A stretch of DNA of 64,000 bases, taken from assembly GCA_947476185.1 (NCBI GenBank), contig CANJPX010000005.1, positions 1 through 64,000 on the forward strand, given 5' to 3'. Of this stretch, positions 51,450 to 59,984 are shown piece by piece. The notes under the pieces are model-generated. The model did not search any database. It was not told the origin of the DNA and saw only the letters and a list, made by a program, of their open reading frames with translations. The first letter of the stretch is position 1; each line of letters begins with the position of its first letter. Origin of the DNA: Bacteroidota bacterium (GTDB lineage Bacteria; Bacteroidota; Bacteroidia; 2-12-FULL-35-15). The position numbers were made by a program, and so were the translations under genes.

Positions 51450-52201
51450 TACGCTCCTACTTCCTCTTTAATAAAATCATATCCTTTTTCTTCCAACTCT
51501 AAGGCTAATTCTTTCGGACCCGACTTTACAATCTTCCCGTTAAATAAAACATGTACCACATCCGGAACGATATAATCCAACAAGCGCTGATAGTGCGTTA
51601 TCACAATCGTTGCATTGTCTTTTGATTTTAATTTATTTACACCGCCGGCAACAATTCTCAAGGCATCAATATCCAATCCGCTATCTGTTTCATCTAAAAT
51701 AGCTAAACAAGGATCCAACATAGCCATCTGGAAAATCTCATTTCTTTTTTTCTCACCACCGCTGAAACCTTCATTTACAGAACGGTTTGCAAGCTTGCCA
51801 TCTAACTCAACCAATTTTTGTTTCTCTTTTAACCGCGCTAAAAAATCTTTTGCTTCCATAGGTTCTAATCCTTTATAAGCACGGATCTCATTTAATGCAG
51901 TTTTCAAAAAGTTCACATTGCTAACTCCTGGGATTTCTATCGGATACTGAAAAGCAAGAAATATTCCTTCTCTGGCACGGTCTTCAGGAGATAACTCTAA
52001 CAAATTTTTACCGTTGAAGGTTATCGATCCTTCCGTAACTTCATAATCTTCTCTTCCTGCAAGTACAGCTGACAAAGTACTTTTCCCGGAACCGTTCGGT
52101 CCCATGATTGCATGAACTTCTCCGGCTTTTACTTCTAAATAAATTCCTTTCAGAATTTCTTTTCCTCCAATGGAGGCGTGTAGATTTTTTATACTTAACA
52201 T
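51449..52201 (-). CDS. sufC: Fe-S cluster assembly ATPase SufC
   Basis: The ABC-type ATPase of the SUF scaffold, 250 residues. The Walker A motif is GPNGSGKST (about 34-42), the signature FSGGEKKRNEI, the Walker B LAILDETDSGLD and the H-loop VITHYQ. It lies between sufB and sufD. The 76-base spacer to sufB contains a dispersed inverted repeat, which is unusual inside this operon. Confidence 0.98.
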   Translation of the reverse strand: MLSIKNLHASIGGKEILKGIYLEVKAGEVHAIMGPNGSGKSTLSAVLAGREDYEVTEGSITFNGKNLLELSPEDRAREGIFLAFQYPIEIPGVSNVNFLKTALNEIRAYKGLEPMEAKDFLARLKEKQKLVELDGKLANRSVNEGFSGGEKKRNEIFQMAMLDPCLAILDETDSGLDIDALRIVAGGVNKLKSKDNATIVITHYQRLLDYIVPDVVHVLFNGKIVKSGPKELALELEEKGYDFIKEEVGA

Positions 52202-52212
52202 ACTTTTTTATT

Positions 52213-52271
52213 TAACCACAGATTTCTCAGGCTTTCACAGATTCTGTGTTGATCTGCGTAATCCGTGGTGA
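52213..52271. repeat. AACCACAGATT...AATCCGTGGTG repeat between sufB and sufC
   Basis: AACCACAGATTTCTCAG, CACAGATTCTGTG and ATCTGCGTAATCCGTGGTG form nested inverted arms. This CACAGATT/AATCTGTG type of repeat is frequent in bacterial spacers (from memory). It fills most of the sufB-sufC junction. Confidence 0.6.
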
Positions 52272-52277
52272 ATTATT

Positions 52278-53729
52278 TTATCCAACCGACCCTTCCAATG
52301 AAACCGCCAAAAGCTTCTGAGCCTCAACGGCAAATTCCATCGGTAACTTATTTAATACTTCTTTGCAATATCCGTTTACAATTAACCCAATCGCTTTTTC
52401 ATTATCTATTCCGCGTTGCTTGCAATAGAATAATTGATCCTCACCAATTTTTGAAGTGGTTGCTTCATGCTCTACTACTGCCGACTTATCTTTTATTTCG
52501 ATGTATGGAAATGTATGTGCTCCACATTTATCACCCATCAATAAACTATCACATTGCGAAAAATTACGCGCGTTGCTGGCACCTTTAGCGATACGCACCA
52601 ACCCTCTGTAACTATTATTACTAAAGCCTGCTGAGATCCCTTTGGATATGATCGTGCTTCTTGTATTTTTTCCAAGATGCATCATTTTTGTTCCGGTATC
52701 TGCCTGCTGATAATTATTTGTAACAGCAACAGAATAAAATTCACCCACTGAATTATCGCCTTTTAAAATTACCGATGGATATTTCCAGGTTACTGCAGAG
52801 CCTGTTTCTACTTGCGTCCAGGATATCTTCGAATTATCTTCTAAACAAATTCCACGCTTGGTAACGAAATTAAAAATCCCGCCTTTCCCTTCTTTATCTC
52901 CAGGATACCAATTTTGAACGGTACTGTATTTCACTTCTGCATTTTTATGCGTAACGATCTCCACAACTGCAGCATGCAACTGATTTTCATCACGCATTGG
53001 TGCCGTGCATCCTTCCAGATAACTAACATAACCACCTTCGTCAGCGATGATCAAGGTGCGCTCAAACTGACCTGTACCGGAAGCATTGATCCTGAAATAA
53101 GTTGAAAGTTCCATCGGACAACGTACTCCTTTCGGAATGTAACAGAATGATCCATCTGTGAAAACAGCTGAATTTAATGCCGCATAAAAATTATCGGTAT
53201 AAGGAACAACCGAGCCCATATATTTTTTAATTAATTCAGGATGCTCTTGAACGGCTTCTCCGAATGAACAAAAAATAATTCCTTTTTCTGATAAGGTTTC
53301 TTTGAAAGTTGTTTTTACTGAAACACTGTCCATCACTATATCCACAGCAATTCTACTTTCTACTCCACTTAAACGTTTTTGCTCTTCAATAGAGATACCA
53401 AGCTTTTCAAATGTTTTTAATAATTCAGGATCTACTTCATCCAAACTATTCAATTGTACTTTTGGTTTTGGTGCTGAGTAATAGATGATATCTTGAAAAT
53501 TTGGCTTGGTATAGGAAACATGCGCCCAGCGAGGCTCTTCCAGGGTTAACCAATACCGAAATGCCTTTAAACGATATTCCAACATCCATTCGGGTTCGTT
53601 TTTTTTCTTGGAAATAAACCGGATAATATCTTCATTCAATCCTTTCGGAGCATTATCCGCCTCGATATCAGTAACAAATCCGTACTTATATTCCCCGCCT
53701 ATCTGATCTTCTAAAATCTCGTTTGCCAT
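52278..53729 (-). CDS. sufB: Fe-S cluster assembly protein SufB
   Basis: The cluster-binding core of the SUF scaffold, 483 residues. Family segments include [26 protein letters not shown]-type sequence in the middle, [34 protein letters not shown] and the late [20 protein letters not shown]. Several conserved cysteines are present (GVRCP, EGCTAP, SQCDS). The upstream neighbour is an A-type carrier; SufS and SufE are not in this window. Confidence 0.98.
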   Translation of the reverse strand: MANEILEDQIGGEYKYGFVTDIEADNAPKGLNEDIIRFISKKKNEPEWMLEYRLKAFRYWLTLEEPRWAHVSYTKPNFQDIIYYSAPKPKVQLNSLDEVDPELLKTFEKLGISIEEQKRLSGVESRIAVDIVMDSVSVKTTFKETLSEKGIIFCSFGEAVQEHPELIKKYMGSVVPYTDNFYAALNSAVFTDGSFCYIPKGVRCPMELSTYFRINASGTGQFERTLIIADEGGYVSYLEGCTAPMRDENQLHAAVVEIVTHKNAEVKYSTVQNWYPGDKEGKGGIFNFVTKRGICLEDNSKISWTQVETGSAVTWKYPSVILKGDNSVGEFYSVAVTNNYQQADTGTKMMHLGKNTRSTIISKGISAGFSNNSYRGLVRIAKGASNARNFSQCDSLLMGDKCGAHTFPYIEIKDKSAVVEHEATTSKIGEDQLFYCKQRGIDNEKAIGLIVNGYCKEVLNKLPMEFAVEAQKLLAVSLEGSVG

Positions 53730-53829
53730 TTCTTTATTTTAATTTTGCAAAGTTTAAGAATTAAAAAATTCTAAACTATGACTTATAACTCCAAACCATC
53801 AATTACTCCTGTCGCCCTATTACTAGTTT

Positions 53830-54156
53830 TTATACTCCGAACGACTCTCCGCAACCACATGTTCTGCTTGCATTGGGATTGTTAAAAACGAAGCCTTTTC
53901 CATTTAAACCTCCCGCATAATCCAATTCGGTTCCAATAAGGTATAAAAAACTCTTTTTATCTACCACGATCTTTATTCCTTTGTCTTCGAATACCTGATC
54001 TCCTTCTTTGATCTGATTATCAAATTCCAATTTGTAGGAAAGTCCTGAACATCCGCCACCATCAACTCCTACACGGATAAAAGTATCCTGAGGGCGATTT
54101 TCACTTAAAATCAGGTTTATGGCATGCTGTTTTGCATTTTCTGAGACTGTTATCAT
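53830..54156 (-). CDS. HesB/IscA-type Fe-S carrier (SufA-like)
   Basis: A 108-residue A-type carrier protein with the three conserved cysteines: Cys36 in GGGCSGLSY, and Cys100 and Cys102 in TCGCGESFGV. It accepts clusters from SufBC2D and passes them to target proteins. As the first gene on the minus strand it heads the suf operon, about 100 bases before sufB. The call as SufA-like is from context, since SufA, IscA and ErpA cannot be told apart by eye. Confidence 0.95.
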   Translation of the reverse strand: MITVSENAKQHAINLILSENRPQDTFIRVGVDGGGCSGLSYKLEFDNQIKEGDQVFEDKGIKIVVDKKSFLYLIGTELDYAGGLNGKGFVFNNPNASRTCGCGESFGV

Positions 54157-54222
54157 TTTATATCTTTCTTATAATGAATTACTTACAATATATTTTTATT
54201 TAGAATCAATCTAAATAGAGGA

Positions 54223-54254
54223 CAAAAATACTGTAAAATCAGGAGTAAAACAAA
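54223..54254 (-). promoter_or_regulatory. Promoter of the suf operon
   Basis: On the minus strand: TTTG, 20 bases, TATTTTTG. Both boxes agree with the Bacteroidota consensus; the -7 box lies 67 bases before the start codon of the A-type carrier. Confidence 0.75.
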
Positions 54255-54502
54255 TAAAACCAACATATTTATTTTCTGCTGAATAATACGGGAGATTTTC
54301 GCAGATAATTGGTTCCATATTTCTAAAATGGAATAAAGAATTTTCTTCAAAACAAATACGCAAACTGAAATATTAATAAAAATGGAATTATTTCAACGCC
54401 ATTGAATTACTGCAGAAGAATAAACGGTTATTGAGTAATGAAAATCAGGAAGTTCCTTAACGGATTTTCTGTTTATTAAAGGCATAAATAGATAAAAGAT
54501 AG

Positions 54503-54510
54503 TAAATTTG
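54503..54510 (+). promoter_or_regulatory. TAnnTTTG -7 element upstream of the GT-C gene
   Basis: TAAATTTG, exact, 42 bases before the ATG at 54552. A -33 TTG is not evident. Confidence 0.5.
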
Positions 54511-54551
54511 TTTTTTTCAATGTTTGATCAAATATTTCATTAATACTTACT

Positions 54552-56342
54552 ATGGCGCACCCGAAAAATAAAATTGAACAACCGATGCAACAAAATAATA
54601 AAACACTTTTTATTGCCGTTTCTTTGATCGCCATTCTTGTAAGTTTCATTTATTCCTACAAACTAAAATGGCTGGGGGATGATATTTTTATCGCACTCCG
54701 TTATGTTCAGAATTTTATCGATGGGAAAGGATTGGTTTACAATGCCGGTGAACGCGTGGAAGGCTTTACCGACTTTCTTTGGCTAATGCTTATCAGTCTC
54801 TTTTCGAAACTCCATTTCAATCCGCTTACTACAACTCAAACACTTGGAATACTTTCTTCCATCGGAACATTGACTCTCTTTTCGATCATCGGATACAAAA
54901 TTTCCAACAAACACAATGTTTTTATCTTGCCATTTATCACACTCGCACTCGCCTTAAATTATGATTACAATATCTGGGCAACCAGTGGTTTAGAAACATC
55001 GTTCTACAGCTTTTTATTAGGTGCCTCATTTTATACATTTTTCTTTTCCGATCTCAAAGAGAATACTAAACTGATGCTCACCGGATTATTTTTGATCTTA
55101 GCAATGATGACTCGTCCTGATGCATTATTGATCACCTTTGGGGTGAATGGCTTATTGGTTTTAAATCAGTTGCTCAATAAAACAAAACTTTCGAAGATCA
55201 TTTCGATGCTCCTCTTTTTTAATCTTGCCTTTTTTATAATTTACATTCCCTATTTTATTTGGCGCTACAATTACTACGGATTTATTTTTCCGAATACCTA
55301 TTATGTAAAACTTGGAAATGAAACATTGTTCAGCAAAGGATTTTTTTATTTGTGGCTGTATTTCAAACCGCATTTCACTTCCTTCTTAATTATCATTCTT
55401 CCGCCACTCGTTTTATGGCCTGCCTTAAAAGGGAAACCTCTTGCACGACTAAAAGAATATGCAGCTGACAGATGGAATGCTGCTTTTTTAACTTCCATAA
55501 TTGTTGTATATGCTTACCTGATATTATTTGTTGCAAAGGTTGGTGGCGACTTTATGCACGCACGTTTTATTATACCTGTTGCGCCATTTATTTATTTTAT
55601 CATTTTCTATTCTTTGCTAAATTATTTTTCAAAAAAGAATTTAAATATCGCATTAACCGTATTATTACTTTGCAGTATTCCTGAAACACAGATCCGTGCC
55701 GATGTTTTTAAGGCTCCCGATAAAGACGGAAAGATCATCACAACGCTTAACCGTGATGTCGCTGATGAACAATGGGTATATACTACCTATTTACCGATTG
55801 AAAATGAGATGAAGCTCGGTAAAGCGCTTCACAAAACATTTGAAGGCATTGATGCAAACTTGTTGGTCAGAGGCGGACAAGGTTGTATGGCGTATTTTGC
55901 AAATTTCAATTATGAACAAGAATATCACGGATTGACAGACACTCTCATTGCGCATTCCAAAATTGCTCAGAGAGGCCGTATCGGACATGAAAAACATGCT
56001 ACAAATGAATATCTGCAAAATAAAGGCATTCAGTTCTTATTCAACAGAAGCCCGATCACAAAAGATCAATATAAATATGCTCAACTTGAAATTGGGAATT
56101 TTAAAATAAGAACAGAGATCATCACTTATCACAATAAAATTATTGAGCAATTGAAACAACGTTTAGGCGATGGTTTTAAATTCACCGATTTTCAACTATA
56201 TTTAGATGATTATATTCAAAACAAATTGCTTGCCGTTTCAAAGGCGGAATTACAAAAAGATTACAACGATTATTATTTATATTACTTTAAACATAATGAT
56301 GATAAAGTAAGAGAGAATAAATTTTTAGAAGCACTTAAATAA
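54552..56342 (+). CDS. GT-C type membrane glycosyltransferase (AftB-like)
   Basis: A 596-residue polytopic protein with about ten helices up to residue 385 and a soluble C-terminal domain. The first external loop holds a DD pair in WLGDDIFIALRY, typical of GT-C metal/donor sites, followed by GKGLVYNAGERVEGFT. The same sequence style occurs in mycobacterial arabinosyltransferase AftB and relatives (from memory), so lipid-phosphate-sugar donor use is likely. The downstream GT2 gene (16 bases) is of the polyprenol-phosphate-mannose synthase type and could make the donor. The acceptor is unknown. Confidence 0.8.
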   Translation: MAHPKNKIEQPMQQNNKTLFIAVSLIAILVSFIYSYKLKWLGDDIFIALRYVQNFIDGKGLVYNAGERVEGFTDFLWLMLISLFSKLHFNPLTTTQTLGILSSIGTLTLFSIIGYKISNKHNVFILPFITLALALNYDYNIWATSGLETSFYSFLLGASFYTFFFSDLKENTKLMLTGLFLILAMMTRPDALLITFGVNGLLVLNQLLNKTKLSKIISMLLFFNLAFFIIYIPYFIWRYNYYGFIFPNTYYVKLGNETLFSKGFFYLWLYFKPHFTSFLIIILPPLVLWPALKGKPLARLKEYAADRWNAAFLTSIIVVYAYLILFVAKVGGDFMHARFIIPVAPFIYFIIFYSLLNYFSKKNLNIALTVLLLCSIPETQIRADVFKAPDKDGKIITTLNRDVADEQWVYTTYLPIENEMKLGKALHKTFEGIDANLLVRGGQGCMAYFANFNYEQEYHGLTDTLIAHSKIAQRGRIGHEKHATNEYLQNKGIQFLFNRSPITKDQYKYAQLEIGNFKIRTEIITYHNKIIEQLKQRLGDGFKFTDFQLYLDDYIQNKLLAVSKAELQKDYNDYYLYYFKHNDDKVRENKFLEALK

Positions 56343-56357
56343 TTTAATTTAAAAAGG

Positions 56358-57092
56358 ATGTTCTATTATAAAAAATGGGCTATTGTTGTTCCAATGGCCA
56401 ATGAGGAAGAGGATTTTGTTCCATTCATTGATATGCTCAATTTTGTGATCAATGAACTGAATCCCGGCAATATTTATTTTATTATCGATAAAGCATCCAA
56501 CGACAAAACATTAGAACTTTGTCAGGCTTTGTCCGCTAAAGATCCCAGATATGTAACTGTTTGGGCACCTGAAAATAAAAATGTCGTTGACGCATACGTC
56601 CGCGGATTACGTGTTGCCTATGAAGCAGGTCATGACATAATCATTGAGATGGATGCTGGTTTGTCGCACGACCCACGGGCAATCCCAATGTTCTTACGTG
56701 TATTAAATGAAGGAAACGAATGTGCCTTCGGTAGCCGATTCATCAATGGTGGTTCTATGGGTGATTCTCCTTTTAAAAGAAGAATGCTTTCCAAAACAGG
56801 AACCATTTTGGCTAACGTTTTACTGGGAACTAAATTGCGTGATATGACTTCCGGATATCAAGGTTTTCATAGAGATGTAGTTGCAAAGATCATCAACCAC
56901 AAATTTAAATCCAAGGCACATTTCTATCAAACAGAATTAAGATACTTACTTCGTAAACGTAGAATATTTGAAGTGCCAATTCACTACCAGGCCCCATCAC
57001 CACGTGTATCTAAGAATGCAATAAAAAACGCATATCAATCTTTGTTCTATTATTTCTTTCAACGATTGATTGGAAATAAACCAACATTATAA
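56358..57092 (+). CDS. GT2 glycosyltransferase, DPM1-like
   Basis: A 244-residue cytosolic GT-A enzyme of family GT2. WAIVVPMANEEEDFVPFI opens the fold; the metal-binding segment is EMDAGLSHDP (Asp99), close to the DADLSHxP of dolichol/polyprenol-phosphate mannose synthases, followed by GSRFINGGSM and RDMTSGYQGFHRDV. It has no membrane helix. It is 16 bases downstream of a GT-C protein, and has the AAAAGG stretch as a fair ribosome-binding site. The likely role is making a polyprenyl-phosphate sugar donor for its GT-C neighbours. Confidence 0.9.
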   Translation: MFYYKKWAIVVPMANEEEDFVPFIDMLNFVINELNPGNIYFIIDKASNDKTLELCQALSAKDPRYVTVWAPENKNVVDAYVRGLRVAYEAGHDIIIEMDAGLSHDPRAIPMFLRVLNEGNECAFGSRFINGGSMGDSPFKRRMLSKTGTILANVLLGTKLRDMTSGYQGFHRDVVAKIINHKFKSKAHFYQTELRYLLRKRRIFEVPIHYQAPSPRVSKNAIKNAYQSLFYYFFQRLIGNKPTL

Positions 57093-57119
57093 TTTTCAGG
57101 AAAACGAAAGGTTGAGCAT

Positions 57120-58766
57120 TTAATATTTTATTTCATACAACTCACATTTCTCGCTTGTGCCGATTGACTTTACCAATCGTATCTTTTGAGGATATTTCTG
57201 ATAAACAGGACCTATCATTCTGTGAATATTATTAATGATCCTGCCATTATTTTTCACAGGGTTCATGCGTAAACTTGCCAAAATCAGGTATTGAATATTT
57301 TGCTTTTTCCATCCCATCAAAACAGTATCGGCATCGGTTGACGTTGTAATAAACTGACCAACGAATTTTTTTCCTCCACTATAAATAAAGGACATTGCTG
57401 GTTTTCTCGAGATCACTTGTGCATCAGCAGGCAAGCTATCTGCACAATATTTACTCATCTTAATAAAATTTTCATAATCCGGTGTGTAACCCGATTTTGA
57501 ATTTTCTTTCATTCTTTCCAAGGAACAAACGACATTCCATATCAGAAAACCACTTGAAATTAAAATAAAAATTGTTTGAAATCCGGAATACCTTTTTGCA
57601 AACTCGTATGTACCATAATAAAATAAAAGAAAAATAAATGGCATAACAATAATGATCAAACGGTCTTGCATATTAGCCGCCTGCACACCAAAGAAAATAC
57701 CTCCGCAAAGTACAATCAGGTAAATGCTGGTAAAAAATATGAAATTATTTTTTTTGTAACTGAATATTGCACAAATACCAATGAACAAAGATGTAAGAAA
57801 TGCAAAAAACGGAACAATGCTTTCTGCAACATATTTGGTTGGCCGAACATGCAATATCCGATAAACGTGTAATGAAAAATATGTCCCACAGTTATTAAAA
57901 AACCTGCTAATCATTCCACTAAGATCTTCATGTCCGGATGCCGGTTTATACAACTCCTTACGAAGCATCATTTCCAATTGATTGGCATCGTTTGCTCCAT
58001 ACATTGTTGCAGTGAGCCATTGATATATCATCCTGATAGCGAAAAATGCAACGAAAGCATACACCGCCTGTTTGTAATTCTTCTTGGTAATAAAATAAAC
58101 AAAAACTGCTACAATGGTAACAAAGGCTATACTTTTGGAAGTAGATAACAATACGAACAACAGTCCGAACAAGATCCATTTCATATAATTTTGCTTGAAT
58201 CCTTCCACCCAACCTAATTCACTATCAATACTATCAATGATCTTGAACATTACATATAAACACATCGATTGCACAAACAAGAAAAACGTTTCGGTGAACG
58301 TCTGACTGGAATAAAACTGTATATAATCATTTAACGAAATGAATGCGAGCAATGCCACCAAAACAGTATATGGAATTCTTTTCACGAATGTTTTGTATGT
58401 GAACCAAACAAAACCAAACTGGCAGATCACTGAAAAAGATTTTAACGCGACCACATTCAACCCAAACAACTTCAAAAAGATGGAAAGAAAAACCGGATAT
58501 GCTGGGCCTTGAAAATAAGGAAATTTCCCTTCATTCAAAAACGACCACGCTCTTTCAATATAAGTTGAATCATCGAGTCCATCTGATACTTTCGCATCAA
58601 ATAATAAATAGGAAAACAATGTTGACAAAAATAAAAAACCGTAAAAAATTAATTTATCATTTTTCTCAAACCATACATTCAAGTTATCGAACAGGTCAGC
58701 TTTTGAAGACATCTTTTTTACCGGACCTTTTGCCTGAATAACAGTTTGTTTTTCTTTTTTAGCCAT
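57120..58766 (-). CDS. GT-C/GT39-like membrane protein
   Basis: A 548-residue polytopic protein with about ten helices from residue 38 to 405 and a C-terminal soluble part. The loop after the first helix, DGLDDSTYIERAWSFLNEGK, carries the acidic pair and aromatic/basic surroundings seen in GT39 protein mannosyltransferases and ArnT-like enzymes; FQGPAYPVFLSIFLKLFG follows. It is convergent with the GT2 gene and divergent from thiL. With the two preceding genes it makes up a small glycosylation group; the target glycan is unknown. Confidence 0.8.
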   Translation of the reverse strand: MAKKEKQTVIQAKGPVKKMSSKADLFDNLNVWFEKNDKLIFYGFLFLSTLFSYLLFDAKVSDGLDDSTYIERAWSFLNEGKFPYFQGPAYPVFLSIFLKLFGLNVVALKSFSVICQFGFVWFTYKTFVKRIPYTVLVALLAFISLNDYIQFYSSQTFTETFFLFVQSMCLYVMFKIIDSIDSELGWVEGFKQNYMKWILFGLLFVLLSTSKSIAFVTIVAVFVYFITKKNYKQAVYAFVAFFAIRMIYQWLTATMYGANDANQLEMMLRKELYKPASGHEDLSGMISRFFNNCGTYFSLHVYRILHVRPTKYVAESIVPFFAFLTSLFIGICAIFSYKKNNFIFFTSIYLIVLCGGIFFGVQAANMQDRLIIIVMPFIFLLFYYGTYEFAKRYSGFQTIFILISSGFLIWNVVCSLERMKENSKSGYTPDYENFIKMSKYCADSLPADAQVISRKPAMSFIYSGGKKFVGQFITTSTDADTVLMGWKKQNIQYLILASLRMNPVKNNGRIINNIHRMIGPVYQKYPQKIRLVKSIGTSEKCELYEIKY

Positions 58767-58790
58767 AATCTTGTGGTTGTAATAATAACC

Positions 58791-58820
58791 TAAAATTAAC
58801 TAAAAAAAAGACATCTCAAA
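58791..58820 (-). promoter_or_regulatory. Promoter of the GT39-like gene
   Basis: On the minus strand: TTTG, 18 bases, TAATTTTA. The -7 box has one mismatch (final base), and it is about 25 bases before the start codon. Confidence 0.5.
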
Positions 58821-58845
58821 AAAATACAATGAATCCAAATTAAGG

Positions 58846-58877
58846 TTTGTTGCATTCGCAGATAAGCCTTACTTTTA
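58846..58877 (+). promoter_or_regulatory. Promoter of thiL
   Basis: TTTG (58846-58849), 20 bases, TACTTTTA (58870-58877). The -7 box has one mismatch at the last base. It lies 18 bases before the ATG, so the leader is very short and cannot hold a TPP riboswitch. Confidence 0.5.
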
Positions 58878-58895
58878 CTTAATAATAATAATGAT

Positions 58896-59939
58896 ATGCT
58901 GGAAAATACAGACCGCACCGAACTAAGCAGTTTGGGTGAATTTGGGTTAATAAAACACCTTACACAATTTATTGAAATAAAAAACGAAAGCACTATAAAA
59001 GGAGTTGGAGATGATGCTGCCGTTATCGATTATAAAGGAAAACAAACCGTTGTTTCCACCGATATGCTTGTTGAAGGAGTTCACTTTGATCTTGCATATG
59101 TTCCCCTGAAACATTTAGGTTTCAAATCTGTATCAGTCAACTTATCGGATATTTATGCGATGAATGCTACTCCGAAGCAGATCACAATCTCTCTTGCGAT
59201 CTCCAATCGTTTCTCTGTTGAAGCAATGGAAGAACTTTACGAAGGTATCGGTATGGCCTGCAAAAAACACAATGTAGATATTGTCGGTGGTGACACAACC
59301 ACCTCCAAATCCGGACTCGTGATAAGCATTACAGCCATCGGCGAAGCCGACCCGGACGAACTTGTTTTCAGAAATGGTGCAAAAGAAGGAGACTTACTTT
59401 GTGTAACCGGTGATCTTGGAGCTGCCTATGTCGGACTACAATTGTTAGAACGTGAAAAACAAATTTTCATGGAATCACCGGGCGTTCAACCGGACCTTGG
59501 CGGCAACGATTATATTCTCGAACGTCAATTAAAACCGGAAGCAAGAAAAGATATTCCTGTTCTATTGAAAAAATTAGAAGTGAAACCTACTTCCATGATC
59601 GATATTTCTGATGGTTTAGCTTCCGAAATTTTACATATCAGTTCACAGTCAAATGTAGGCTGCAATTTGTTTGAAGAAAAGATCCCTATCGATCCATCAA
59701 CATACAATATGGCGAGGGAATTTAATATGGACCCCACAATTTGTGCTCTAAATGGTGGCGAAGACTATGAATTACTTTTTACAATTGACCAATCAGATTT
59801 TCCAAAAGTAAAGGCCAACCCCGATATCACAGTCATTGGACACATGACAAATAGTAAAGATGGCGTAAATTTAATTTCAAAAGCAGGCACCTCCATAATG
59901 CTAACTGCACAAGGATGGGATTCACTTTTGAAAAAGTAA
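58896..59939 (+). CDS. thiL: Thiamine-monophosphate kinase
   Basis: Phosphorylates thiamine monophosphate to the active diphosphate. The 347-residue protein is of the AIR-synthase-like fold: GEFGLIKHLTQF at the start, GVGDDAAVIDYKGKQTVVSTD with the metal-binding aspartates, the VNLSDIYAM segment, DIVGGDTTTSKSGLVISITA, and MIDISDGLASEILHIS in the C-terminal half. The next gene starts 45 bases later and may be read from the same transcript. Confidence 0.96.
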   Translation: MLENTDRTELSSLGEFGLIKHLTQFIEIKNESTIKGVGDDAAVIDYKGKQTVVSTDMLVEGVHFDLAYVPLKHLGFKSVSVNLSDIYAMNATPKQITISLAISNRFSVEAMEELYEGIGMACKKHNVDIVGGDTTTSKSGLVISITAIGEADPDELVFRNGAKEGDLLCVTGDLGAAYVGLQLLEREKQIFMESPGVQPDLGGNDYILERQLKPEARKDIPVLLKKLEVKPTSMIDISDGLASEILHISSQSNVGCNLFEEKIPIDPSTYNMAREFNMDPTICALNGGEDYELLFTIDQSDFPKVKANPDITVIGHMTNSKDGVNLISKAGTSIMLTAQGWDSLLKK

Positions 59940-59984
59940 GAGATCAATTTTTAATTGAAATAAATAATTATTGCTTATCGTATT

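Larger units (their letters stand above)
54157..54551. other. Divergent spacer between the suf operon and the glycosyltransferase cluster
   Basis: A 395-base AT-rich region with no supported ORF. It holds the suf promoter (54223-54254, minus) and a -7 element for the plus-strand glycosyltransferase gene (54503-54510). No riboswitch, palindromic operator or known IscR/RirA-like site was recognised. Confidence 0.6.

Noticed and set aside
58767-58895. TPP riboswitch before thiL
   Set aside because: The promoter lies 18 bases before the ATG and no THI-box words were seen.
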